A stretch of 64,000 nucleotides of DNA, from contig NZ_BBZJ01000014.1 in NCBI RefSeq assembly GCF_001417775.1, positions 248,001 to 312,000 of the forward strand, written 5' to 3'. A program made the position numbers and the translations under genes. This stretch comes from Streptomyces sp. TP-A0356 (GTDB lineage: Bacteria; Actinomycetota; Actinomycetes; Streptomycetales; Streptomycetaceae). How positions within the stretch are numbered: position 1 is the first letter of the stretch; each line of letters opens with the position of its first letter. Under the pieces are notes generated by a model. That model did no database searches and was not told the origin of the DNA. It worked only from the letters and a program-made list of their open reading frames with translations. Shown in pieces: positions 24,723 to 32,195 of this stretch.

Positions 24723-25553
24723 GTGGCGTTACAGCGGATCTCGACCCGCAATGCCCGTTTCCAGCAGCTGCAGACGCTGCTCAACAACCGCACGAAGCGA
24801 CGGCGCGCCAAGGAGTTCCTGGTCCAGGGTGTCCGGCCGATCACGATGGCCCTGGAGCACGGCTGGACCATTCATTCGCTCCTCTACGACACCAGCCGCC
24901 CCCTCTCCCGATGGGCCGAGGATCTGCTGCGCAACGCTGGTGCCGAGCGCGTCGCGGTGACGCCGCAGTTGCTCGCGGAGCTCAGCGAGAAGGCCGACGG
25001 GGCTGTGGAAGTGCTGGCGGTGATCGGGATGGCGCCGGACAGCCTCTCCCGGATCAAGGTTCACGACGCCTTTCTCGGGCTGGTCTTCGACCGGCCGACG
25101 CAGCCCGGCAACATCGGAAGCATCGTGCGGTCGGCCGACGCGTTCGGTGCCGACGGGCTCATCGTGACCGGGCATGCTGCGGACCCTTACGACCCCAAGT
25201 CGGTACGTGCCTCCACGGGATCCTTCTTCGCCGTGCCCGTGGTGCGCAGCCAGTCGCACCACGAGGTCATGGAGTGGCTGGAGAGGGAGCGCGCTCATGG
25301 GCGGCCGGTGGCCGTCGTCGGCACGGACGAGCACGGTGAGGCCGACGTCTCGGAATTCGACCTGACCCAGCCGGTCCTGCTGCTCATCGGCAATGAGTCC
25401 GCGGGCCTCAGCGCGGCCTGGCGTGAGGTCTGCGACCACGTGATCAGCATTCCGATGACGGGCTCGGCCAGCTCCCTGAACGCGTCGAACGCCGCCTCCG
25501 TCGTTCTCTACGAGGCGCGCCGTCAGCGCCTGGCGAAGCAGCGCACGGCGTGA
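24723..25553 (+). CDS. TrmH/SpoU-family RNA 2'-O-methyltransferase
   Basis: A 276-residue SPOUT methyltransferase that probably methylates a ribose in rRNA or tRNA. The N-terminal substrate-binding domain (FQQLQTLLNNRTKRRRAKEF) precedes the knotted SAM domain: RPTQPGNIGSIVRSADAFGA, LLLIGNESAGLS and SASSLNASNAASVVLYEA are motifs 1, 2 and 3. Related enzymes include housekeeping RlmB-type proteins and the thiostrepton/nosiheptide resistance enzymes, so a resistance role is possible. GTG 24723 has GGAGG upstream. Codon 3 is TTA, so expression probably requires the bldA tRNA, which is unusual for a housekeeping enzyme. Confidence 0.87.
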   Translation: MALQRISTRNARFQQLQTLLNNRTKRRRAKEFLVQGVRPITMALEHGWTIHSLLYDTSRPLSRWAEDLLRNAGAERVAVTPQLLAELSEKADGAVEVLAVIGMAPDSLSRIKVHDAFLGLVFDRPTQPGNIGSIVRSADAFGADGLIVTGHAADPYDPKSVRASTGSFFAVPVVRSQSHHEVMEWLERERAHGRPVAVVGTDEHGEADVSEFDLTQPVLLLIGNESAGLSAAWREVCDHVISIPMTGSASSLNASNAASVVLYEARRQRLAKQRTA

Positions 25554-25820
25554 CCTGCCGAGGTCGTGTCCAGACCTCGCCGCTGACTGCCAGCGCTTCC
25601 ACCACCAGGCGTTCCCAGCGCGAGACCGGGGGCGGGCTCGGTGGGGGTCTCGGGATCGCCCGACACCCTTATCACCATCTGCGGCGTGTGCGGCCGCCGC
25701 CACCGCCGCTCTTGACGGAATTCTTGCAAGACGCTGGGCTGCGAATTGCGGGAGTGATAGAGATCACGCACCCTACTTGCCGTACGGGTGTTTTTGTCAC
25801 CCTTGTACCCGCTGCACATC

Positions 25821-25837
25821 TGCCTCTAGAGGAGGCA
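25821..25837. promoter_or_regulatory. Palindrome upstream of the LysR gene
   Basis: TGCCTC and GAGGCA flank five bases, 40 bases before the LysR start. The surrounding 25790-25860 is A/T-richer than its neighbours and is a likely promoter. The rest of 25554-25876 shows no gene. Autoregulation by the LysR protein is the natural guess. Confidence 0.45.
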
Positions 25838-25876
25838 TGATCGTTGTAAAAAAGCGTCTCACCGCTGGGGGGAACG

Positions 25877-26782
25877 ATGGAAATTCGCCATCTGGTCACT
25901 TTTCAGAGAGTGGCGGCTCTGATGAGTTTTACTCGTGCGGCAGAGGAGCTCAGTTATGCTCAATCGAGCGTGACCACACAGGTACGTGCGCTGGAGACTT
26001 CTCTGGGGGTGGAACTCTTCGACCGGCTGGGCGGAAGGATTCGCCTCACGGCGGCGGGCGAGAAGCTGCTCACGTACGCCGAGCAGATCCTGACCCTGAC
26101 CGAGGAGGCCCGGGCGGACGTCGCCGGCGGTGACGGGCCCTCGGGAACGCTGGTCATAGGCACCATGGAGAGCATCACCTCCTACCGGTTACCCCCGCTC
26201 CTCGAGCTCTTCCACCACCGCCATCCCAAGGTGCAGCTGTCGCTGCGGCCCAGCCTGTGCGCCGAGACCTGCCACGCGCTGCGGCAGGGCACGTTCGACA
26301 TCGGCTTCCTCATGGAGGCGGAGACCCGGCAGCAGGGGCTGGAGATCGCCGTGCTGGCGGAGGAGCCCCTGGTCCTGGTCGGGGCCCCCGGCCACCCGCT
26401 CGCCCAGCGGGACGAACTGTCGCTCGACGATCTGCGGACGGCATCCATTCTGGCCACCGAGGCCGGATGTTCATATCGCGACCTCTTCGAAGAGGAACTG
26501 CGGGGTGGAGTGGAGACCGTTTCCTTCCTGGAATTCGGAACGATAGAGGCCATCAAGCGGGGGGTCATGTCCGGGCTCGGCATCTCCCTTCTCCCCGAGG
26601 TCACCGTCTCGACGGAACTGGACAAGGGCGAGATGATCCCGCTGCCCTGGGAGGCCCCGTTTTCCGTGTACACGCAGTTGGCCTGGCGCAGCGGCAAACG
26701 GCTGACCCGTGAGCTGAAACTGTTCATCGACCAGACGATTCGACTCCTGCGCGAGGAGACCCCGCTCGCCGAATCCTCCTGA
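25877..26782 (+). CDS. LysR-family transcriptional regulator
   Basis: A 301-residue LysR regulator. The winged helix-turn-helix is MEIRHLVTFQRVAALMSFTR, then AAEELSYAQSSVTTQVRALE and LGVELFDRLGGRIRLTAAGE. The C-terminal half is the periplasmic-binding-like effector domain. Codon 105 is TTA (26189-26191), so translation depends on bldA and is probably delayed to the onset of differentiation. It faces away from the glutamate-mutase cluster only by the width of one gene, and no other regulator lies there, so it may control that cluster. Confidence 0.88.
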   Translation: MEIRHLVTFQRVAALMSFTRAAEELSYAQSSVTTQVRALETSLGVELFDRLGGRIRLTAAGEKLLTYAEQILTLTEEARADVAGGDGPSGTLVIGTMESITSYRLPPLLELFHHRHPKVQLSLRPSLCAETCHALRQGTFDIGFLMEAETRQQGLEIAVLAEEPLVLVGAPGHPLAQRDELSLDDLRTASILATEAGCSYRDLFEEELRGGVETVSFLEFGTIEAIKRGVMSGLGISLLPEVTVSTELDKGEMIPLPWEAPFSVYTQLAWRSGKRLTRELKLFIDQTIRLLREETPLAESS

Positions 26783-26810
26783 ATGCCCGTCAGGTGGCGG
26801 GGCGGCTGCG

Positions 26811-27377
26811 TCACGCGGGCACCAGCTCGGGGGCGAACACCGAGACCCGGTCGGTGACGTCGTCCGGTACCCGCCTGCGCAGCGGCCGCCCCGGCTCCGG
26901 CGTACCGATGTACAGCCACCCCAACAGGCGTTCGTGCCCTCGCACACCGAGTAACCGCCGCACGCCGTCCGACTCGGTGAATCTCCCGGTGCGCCAGATG
27001 CCGCCGAACCCCCGCGAGTGCAGCAGGAGCATCAGGTGGCCGGTCATGGCGCTGGTGGCGGCCAGTTGCTCCCACTCGGGGACCCGGTGGCCCGGGGCCG
27101 GGCTGAACACCAGCGTGGCCAGCAGCGGCGCCCGCCGGGGCTTGGCCTCGGTGGCGTCGCGGCGCGACGCGGAGCCCGGATCCTCGTCGGCGAAGCAGCG
27201 GCCGAGAGCGTCACGGCCCTCGCCGCGCACCAGGATCCACCGCCAGGGGCGGAGGTGGCCGTGGTCGGGTGCCGTGGCGGCGGCCCTCAGCAGATAGGTG
27301 AACTCCTCGTCGCTCGGGGCCGGTTCGACCAGCCGGTGTTCGCTGCGGCGGGTCAGTACGGCGGTCATGACGTCCAT
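26811..27377 (-). CDS. Nitroreductase-family flavoprotein
   Basis: A 188-residue FMN-dependent nitroreductase of the small YdjA-like type. The FMN-binding RRS motif is in LTRRSEHRLVEPAP, APDHGHLRPWRWILVRGEG is the flavin/NADH loop, and GFGGIWRTG is the conserved glycine block. Such enzymes reduce nitro groups, quinones or enones. It is on the same strand as the methylaspartate cluster but is separated from it by a strong terminator and a tandem-repeat tract, so it probably has its own promoter inside or after the tract. Confidence 0.83.
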   Translation of the reverse strand: MDVMTAVLTRRSEHRLVEPAPSDEEFTYLLRAAATAPDHGHLRPWRWILVRGEGRDALGRCFADEDPGSASRRDATEAKPRRAPLLATLVFSPAPGHRVPEWEQLAATSAMTGHLMLLLHSRGFGGIWRTGRFTESDGVRRLLGVRGHERLLGWLYIGTPEPGRPLRRRVPDDVTDRVSVFAPELVPA

Positions 27378-27426
27378 CGACGGTCCTTTCGCGCTGTCCG
27401 CGTCTGCGCTGTCGGGGGTGTGAGGT

Positions 27427-27640
27427 GGGTCTGTCGTGCCTGTGGGTCTGTCGTGCCTGCGGGTCTGTCGTGCCTGCGGGTCTGTCGTGCGTGTCGTGCC
27501 TGCGGGTCTGTCGTGCGTGTCGTGCCTGCGGGTCTGTCGTGCGTGTCGTGCCTGCGGGTCTGTCGTGCGTGTCGTGCCTGTGGGTCTGTCGTCCCTGTCG
27601 TGCCTGCGGGTCTGTCGTGCCTGTGGGTCTGTCGTGTCTG
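27427..27640. repeat. Tandem repeat tract with GGGTCTGTCGT core
   Basis: Ten copies of GGGTCTGTCG occur at 17- and 26-base spacing. The 26-base unit adds a second GTGTCGTGCCTG to the 17-base unit; copies 4-7 are the long form. The tract lies between the terminator of the upstream cluster and the start of the nitroreductase gene, and keeps several frames open, so antisense Cys-rich or Thr-rich frames across it are artefacts. Confidence 0.9.
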
Positions 27641-27670
27641 GGCTGTCGTGGGTCCGTGGTGCACAAGACG

Positions 27671-27712
27671 GGGGGTGGAGCGCCCGGCCGGTTGTCCGGG
27701 CGCTCCACCCCC
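27671..27712 (-). terminator. Strong terminator of the methylaspartate operon
   Basis: A perfect 17-bp stem (27671-27687 with 27696-27712, arm starting GGGGGTGGAGC) and 8-base loop lies ten bases past the oxygenase stop on the minus strand. It marks the end of the mut-ask-asd-oxygenase transcript. Confidence 0.85.
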
Positions 27713-27722
27713 AGTGGCGGGC

Positions 27723-28751
27723 TCAGTAGTGGACGCGGCGGTCCTCGGCGGTCTGCCGGTAGCGGATGGTCCACTGGCTGCGGCGTACGTAGGTCCGCTG
27801 GAGCCAGCGGTCGGCGCCGTCGTAGCGCGCGGTGAACGGGGTGCGGGCGTGGAGTCCCTTGCGGTTGTTGATCAGGAGGGCCTCGCCGGGGCGGAGGAAC
27901 ACCTGGTGGGCGACCTCCCGGCAGGCGGCCTGGAGCCGGTCCAGGGCGGCCTGCGCGGCCGTCGTCATGGCCCGTACGCCGTTGGCGGAGCAGGCGATCT
28001 CCGGGGAGCCCTCGGGGCCGTTGATCATCGCCACCGGGTCGGAGAGCACCTCGCCGCCGCCGGCCACGTCCCGGATGTAGCTGCCGGGGGCGTTGAGGCG
28101 GAAGAGCGGGCTGCGCAGCAGTTCCAGCGTGCGGGGGTCGAGGACGGAGATGATGTCGCGGGCGTCGGCGTAGTGGGTGGCGGCCATGCCCTCGTGGTCG
28201 GCGCGCAGGCAGCTGAGGACGAGGAAGTCGGGGTTGCTGACGTCGTAGCGGCCGATGGCGTCGTGAACGATGTCGTTGTGGAAGTTCAGGAAGACCGTGG
28301 AGCCCTGGTTGGTCTGGGTCATCGCCCCGCCGGGGACGGGGATGACATCGTGGATCAGCTGCCCGTTCTTCTCGGTCCGGAAGCCGACCGGCTCACCCAG
28401 CAGGCCCGACAGGCCCAGCAGGACGCCCTCGGCGACGAACGTCGGCTTGTCCGGCGCCGGGCCGCCGTTCGACGGTGTGGCGGGCAGTCGCTCGTCGACG
28501 GGCAGATTGCGCACGTAGCCGACGCCCGGGGTGTCGGTGTGGCGGCCGAAGTCGAGGATCTGCTGCAGCAGGTCGAGCGGCAGGCCGGCGAAGATCTGGT
28601 GGTAGCGGGCCATCGCGCGGTCGATGTTCAGGGTCGGATCGGGCTCGGCGGCCAGCTGCGCGCCGATCGAGTCGCGCACGCTGTCGGGGAGTTCGGTCGT
28701 GCCGAGGGTCTGGACGGTGCGGGCGGCGGTCTCGACGGTGGTCGCGGTCAT
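27723..28751 (-). CDS. Clavaminate-synthase-like 2OG oxygenase (TauD superfamily)
   Basis: A 342-residue Fe(II)/2-oxoglutarate oxygenase of the group that contains clavaminate synthase and the arginine/asparagine beta-hydroxylases. The first ligands lie in FLNFHNDIVHDA (HxD). LVLSCLRADHEGMAAT follows as in VioC/AsnO-type enzymes, while LLINNRKGLHARTPF holds the distal His and WLQRTYVRRS the 2OG-binding Arg. Family members hydroxylate or desaturate free amino acids. Here the likely substrate is a methylated aspartate-family amino acid, which is inference from the neighbours. It is the last gene of the operon, 26 bases after the kinase. Confidence 0.85.
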   Translation of the reverse strand: MTATTVETAARTVQTLGTTELPDSVRDSIGAQLAAEPDPTLNIDRAMARYHQIFAGLPLDLLQQILDFGRHTDTPGVGYVRNLPVDERLPATPSNGGPAPDKPTFVAEGVLLGLSGLLGEPVGFRTEKNGQLIHDVIPVPGGAMTQTNQGSTVFLNFHNDIVHDAIGRYDVSNPDFLVLSCLRADHEGMAATHYADARDIISVLDPRTLELLRSPLFRLNAPGSYIRDVAGGGEVLSDPVAMINGPEGSPEIACSANGVRAMTTAAQAALDRLQAACREVAHQVFLRPGEALLINNRKGLHARTPFTARYDGADRWLQRTYVRRSQWTIRYRQTAEDRRVHY

Positions 28752-28777
28752 GGTCGTGACTCCTTCGTGGTGGTGGT

Positions 28778-29860
28778 CTAGAGGGCGCGGAGGGCGGCGG
28801 GAGCGGGCAGTGCGTCGTGCAGCTTCTGCGCGAGCTGCCGGGCCTGTTCGGGGTCGGCGGCGATGTGGGTGGTGGCGCGGGCCCCGGTGATCTCGGTGAC
28901 CGGGATGCCCAGCACCCTCGGCTGGGGCAGGTCCTGGGTGCGGTGGAAGAGTTCGATGTCCAGGTAGCCGCCGACGACGGCGAGGTGCGGTTCGCCCTCC
29001 AGCCGTACGGTGTCGATGCCCTCGGCGTGGAAGACGCTGTGCGCGTGGTCGGCCTGCGCTGCGGTGTCGTAGGCGAGGGCCTGGGACTTGGTGTTGAGGA
29101 CGACGCTCGCAGCCGGCGCGCCGACCGAGCTGATCACCGTGCCGGTGCGGAACGGCTCCCGGTTGTGGCGACAGACCAGGGTGATCCCGTGCTGCCGGGC
29201 GGTCCGTACGGATCGCCGGTGGAGCACCTTGGCCCCGTACAGCGACATCAGGGAGGCCGTGTCATAGGTGACGTCGGGCAGGAGGCGGGCTCCGGTGACG
29301 GCGTTGGGGTCCGCGCTGTAGATGCCGTCGACGTCCGAGTGGATCTCGCAGCGGTCGGCTCCCAGGGCGGCGGCGACGAGCACCGCCGACAGGTCCGAGC
29401 TGTTCTTGCCGAGCCAGGTCGGGCGGCCGTCCTTGTCGGCGGCCTGCCCGCCGGGGATGAGGATCACCTGGTGCTCCTCGAAGGCCCGCCGGAGCGGTTC
29501 CGCGTCCAGGTGCCCGACCTTGGCCCACATGAACGTGCTGTCGGTGACCAGTCCCTGCTGGTGTCCGGCGAGGACGGTGGCCGTGACTCCGGTGCGGTGC
29601 AGGGCGGCCGCCAGGAGGTGGGCGCTGGTGGTGTCGGCGAGGGTGAGCAGGCCCGCGACGGTGGCGTCGGCCGGCTCCGGGGCGACCTCGTGGAGCAGGG
29701 CGCGCAGCTTCTCGGTCTCGCCCGGCATCGCGCTGACGACGACGGCGAGCGGGCGGCCCTCGTCCTCGATCCGGCGGCGCAGGGCCCCGGCGAGGTCGGC
29801 GTAGGCCTGGAGGGTGGGGAAGGTGGACCCTCCGAACTTCAGGACGGCTGGGGTGGTCAC
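28778..29860 (-). CDS. Aspartate kinase-like amino acid kinase
   Basis: A 360-residue kinase making an acyl phosphate from the side-chain carboxylate of aspartate or an analogue. AVLKFGGSTF is the ATP/aspartate KFGGS motif; VVVSAMPGETEKL and the WLGKNSSDLSAVLVAAALGA block (usually GRGGSD) build the active site; CEIHSDVDGIYSADP is the family signature. The C-terminal about 120 residues form a shortened regulatory region. GTG 29860 overlaps the upstream stop as GTGA. In primary metabolism this gene would stand with lysine/threonine genes; here it is coupled to asd and glutamate mutase, so a 3-methylaspartate substrate is likely. Confidence 0.83.
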   Translation of the reverse strand: MTTPAVLKFGGSTFPTLQAYADLAGALRRRIEDEGRPLAVVVSAMPGETEKLRALLHEVAPEPADATVAGLLTLADTTSAHLLAAALHRTGVTATVLAGHQQGLVTDSTFMWAKVGHLDAEPLRRAFEEHQVILIPGGQAADKDGRPTWLGKNSSDLSAVLVAAALGADRCEIHSDVDGIYSADPNAVTGARLLPDVTYDTASLMSLYGAKVLHRRSVRTARQHGITLVCRHNREPFRTGTVISSVGAPAASVVLNTKSQALAYDTAAQADHAHSVFHAEGIDTVRLEGEPHLAVVGGYLDIELFHRTQDLPQPRVLGIPVTEITGARATTHIAADPEQARQLAQKLHDALPAPAALRAL

Positions 29861-30900
29861 AGGACACCTCGCTCGGTGAGGACTTCGGCGATCTGCAGGG
29901 CGTTGAGGGCGGCGCCGATACGGACGTTGTCGGCGACGATCCACATCCAGAAGCCGCGCGGGTTGTGGCCGGCCACGCGGACCCGGCCCACGTGCACCTG
30001 GTTGGGGTCCCCGGCGGTCCGGGGGGTGGGGAAGGCTCCCACGGTCTCGCGATCGTGGACGGTCACCTCGGTCTGCCCGGCCAGCAACTCGACCAGTTCG
30101 GCCCGATCGACCGGGTTGTGGCACTCGACCCAGGCGGCCTCGGAGTGGCTGTTGACGACGGGGACACGGACGCAGGTGGTGGTGACGTCCAGGTGCGGCA
30201 ACCCGAGTATCTTGCGGGACTCCTGGAGCATCTTCTGTTCCTCGAAGGTGAAGCCGTCGTCGAGGAGCCGGTCGATGCGGGGAATGACGTCGAAGCCGAG
30301 GGACGGACTGAACGTCTCGGACACGCCGGGGCTTTCGGGGTCCTCCAGTACGGAGCGGGCGGCCGCGCGCAGTTCGTCGATGCCGGAGTACCCCGCACCG
30401 GACGCCGCCTGGTAGGTGCTGACGACGGCCTGGCGGATGCCCCAGCGCTCCTCGACCGGCTTGAGCAGGCGGACGAGGGGGATGGTGGAGCAGTTCGGGT
30501 TGGCGATGATGCCGCTGACCGGACGGGCGTCGAGTTCGTGGGAGTTGACCTGGGGGACGACCAGAGGCGTGTCGGGGTCCATCCGGAAGGCGCTGGTGTT
30601 GTCGATGACCAGTGCTCCCTGGGCGACCGCCTTCGGGACCCAGGTGGTGCTGACGCTGCCGCCGGCGGAGAAGAAGGCGACGTCCACGGAGGAGAAGTCG
30701 AAGCCGTCCAGGTTGTGCACCCGGTAGGTGCGCCCCTCCACGGTGATCTCGCGCCCGGCCGAGCGGGCGGAGGCCACCAGGTGCAGATCGCGGTAGCGGA
30801 ATCCGCGGTCCTGGATCAGCTGGAGGAGGGTGGTGCCGACGACTCCGGTGGCGCCGACGACGGCGATACGGGGTGCGGTGGGGTCGGTGACGTAGGGCAT
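29857..30900 (-). CDS. asd: Aspartate-semialdehyde dehydrogenase
   Basis: A 347-residue NADPH-dependent enzyme that reduces aspartyl phosphate to the semialdehyde. AVVGATGVVGTTLLQLI is the NADP loop, IIANPNCSTIP contains the catalytic Cys, YQAASGAGYSGIDEL is the family signature, and VNSHSEAAWVEC has the active-site His. ATG 30900 follows AGAGGAAC. Its stop overlaps the kinase start (GTGA), so the two are made together, matching consecutive reactions. It is probably a dedicated copy working on 3-methylaspartyl phosphate; the housekeeping asd would be elsewhere. Confidence 0.9.
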   Translation of the reverse strand: MPYVTDPTAPRIAVVGATGVVGTTLLQLIQDRGFRYRDLHLVASARSAGREITVEGRTYRVHNLDGFDFSSVDVAFFSAGGSVSTTWVPKAVAQGALVIDNTSAFRMDPDTPLVVPQVNSHELDARPVSGIIANPNCSTIPLVRLLKPVEERWGIRQAVVSTYQAASGAGYSGIDELRAAARSVLEDPESPGVSETFSPSLGFDVIPRIDRLLDDGFTFEEQKMLQESRKILGLPHLDVTTTCVRVPVVNSHSEAAWVECHNPVDRAELVELLAGQTEVTVHDRETVGAFPTPRTAGDPNQVHVGRVRVAGHNPRGFWMWIVADNVRIGAALNALQIAEVLTERGVL

Positions 30901-31005
30901 GTGAGGGGTTCCTCTCGGGACGCGGTACGTGATGCCGCTGGGTTGGCTGTCCGTGCGTGGTGCCGTTCGGGAACTCGCTGAGCTGTGGGGGCTTTCGGGT
31001 GCCCG

Positions 31006-31983
31006 TCAGGCCGTGGTGCTGTTGCCGGATACGCCGGCCTGCTGCGGTTCCGCGGGGGCCGCGACGCTGCGTGAGGTCGGGGTCAGGCGCGGGCGCCAGC
31101 CGAGGTTGGTGCCCAGGGAGGCGGCCACGATGAGCGGGACACCGAGGGCCTGGGTCCAGGTGACGTGGTGGCCGTACACGGCCCAGTCGCAGACCATCGC
31201 GGCGGCCGGGTAGACGAAGGCCAGGACGGCGATCTTCGAGGTGGGCAGCTTCTGGTACGCGGAGTACATCAGGACGTACATGACGCCGGTGTGGATGAAG
31301 CCGAGGCCGACCAACCAGGCCCAGCCGGAGCCCAGGTGGGTGCTCTGTCCGAGCTGGGTGAAGGGCAGCAGGAGCGGGATGCCCAGCAGGACCTGGACCA
31401 GGGCGATCAGATGGGGCTTCACGCCGGTGACGCGCTTGGTGATGATCGTGGACAGGCCGTAGAAGAGGGCCGCGATCAGGGCGTAGCCGAGGCCGACCAG
31501 GTAGCTGCTGCCGCCGGAGAGGTCGGAGGCGGAGACGCCGGCGACGAGGATGAGTCCGAGGAAGGCGACGAGCAGCCAGCCCGCCTTCTGTGCGGTGATG
31601 CGGTCCTTGAACAGGAGGGCTCCCAGGAGCACCACGAAGAAGGGCTGGGTGTGGTAGACGACGGTGGCCACGGAGATGGACGTCTTGCTGTAGGACTCGA
31701 AGAGGAACGCCCAGTTGAAGACGATGAACACTCCGCCCAGGGCGGCCAGGCCCAGCTTCTTCGGGGTGAACCCGTGGTTCTTGAAGAAGCCTCGGAGCAA
31801 GCAGTACAGGCCGAGGAACAGAGTGCCGAAGACACACCGGTAGAAGACCACGTTGAACGGTGAGGCGCCCGACTCGACGACGAAGACGCCGATCGTGCCG
31901 GACAGCAGCATGGCCGCCGTGAGTTCGATCGGGCCGCGCGTCTCCTGCCGCGCCGCCGCGTCCGCCGTACTTGAGGTGCTCAT
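31006..31983 (-). CDS. EamA/DMT-family transporter, probable exporter
   Basis: A 325-residue integral membrane protein with about ten hydrophobic helices and two EamA repeats (for example IELTAAMLLSGTIGVFVVES near the start and YLVGLGYALIAALFYGLSTI in the second half). The family exports amino acids, nucleosides and metabolites. It lies between the solute-binding homologue and asd, so it probably exports the cluster product and provides self-protection. The last 30 residues are cytoplasmic and polar. ATG 31983 is about 210 bases after the preceding gene, across a repeat-rich spacer. Confidence 0.85.
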   Translation of the reverse strand: MSTSSTADAAARQETRGPIELTAAMLLSGTIGVFVVESGASPFNVVFYRCVFGTLFLGLYCLLRGFFKNHGFTPKKLGLAALGGVFIVFNWAFLFESYSKTSISVATVVYHTQPFFVVLLGALLFKDRITAQKAGWLLVAFLGLILVAGVSASDLSGGSSYLVGLGYALIAALFYGLSTIITKRVTGVKPHLIALVQVLLGIPLLLPFTQLGQSTHLGSGWAWLVGLGFIHTGVMYVLMYSAYQKLPTSKIAVLAFVYPAAAMVCDWAVYGHHVTWTQALGVPLIVAASLGTNLGWRPRLTPTSRSVAAPAEPQQAGVSGNSTTA

Positions 31984-32039
31984 GTCATACTCCTGCTCTG
32001 CGGGTGAGGGTGTCCCCTGGCCCGGTCCGGTCCAGGGCT

Positions 32040-32195
32040 TGGCGGGTCCGGTCGGGGTCGGGTCGGGTCGGGTTCGGGTCGGGTCGGGTTCGGGTCGGGT
32101 TCGGGTCCCGGCCTTCTCAGGTCCGGGCCGTCTCAGATGCGGGCCTTCTCAGGTCCGGGCCGTCTCAGATGCGGGCCGTCTCAGGTCCGGGCTTG
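32040..32195. repeat. Two simple-repeat tracts between binding protein and transporter genes
   Basis: The first part (32040-32105) repeats TCGGG(T) in 5-6 base steps. The second (32115-32185) repeats about 30 bases containing CTCAGGTCCGGGCCGTCTCA. Both are in the spacer of what is otherwise a tight operon. They could form structured RNA that lowers downstream expression, or may be slippage products. Confidence 0.75.

Noticed and set aside
27427..27640. The regular repeat tract as a CRISPR array
   Set aside because: Units are 17 or 26 bases with no unique spacers and no cas gene nearby; it is a simple tandem repeat.
27018..28781. A long plus-strand Cys/Val-rich open frame across the repeat tract and oxygenase
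   Set aside because: It is antisense to the nitroreductase and oxygenase genes and owes its openness to GC bias and to the repeats.
29861..31837. An upstream extension of the aspartate kinase over asd and the transporter
   Set aside because: The extra translation is Arg/Pro-rich and antisense-like in composition; the GTG at 29860 overlaps the asd stop and gives a full-length kinase.
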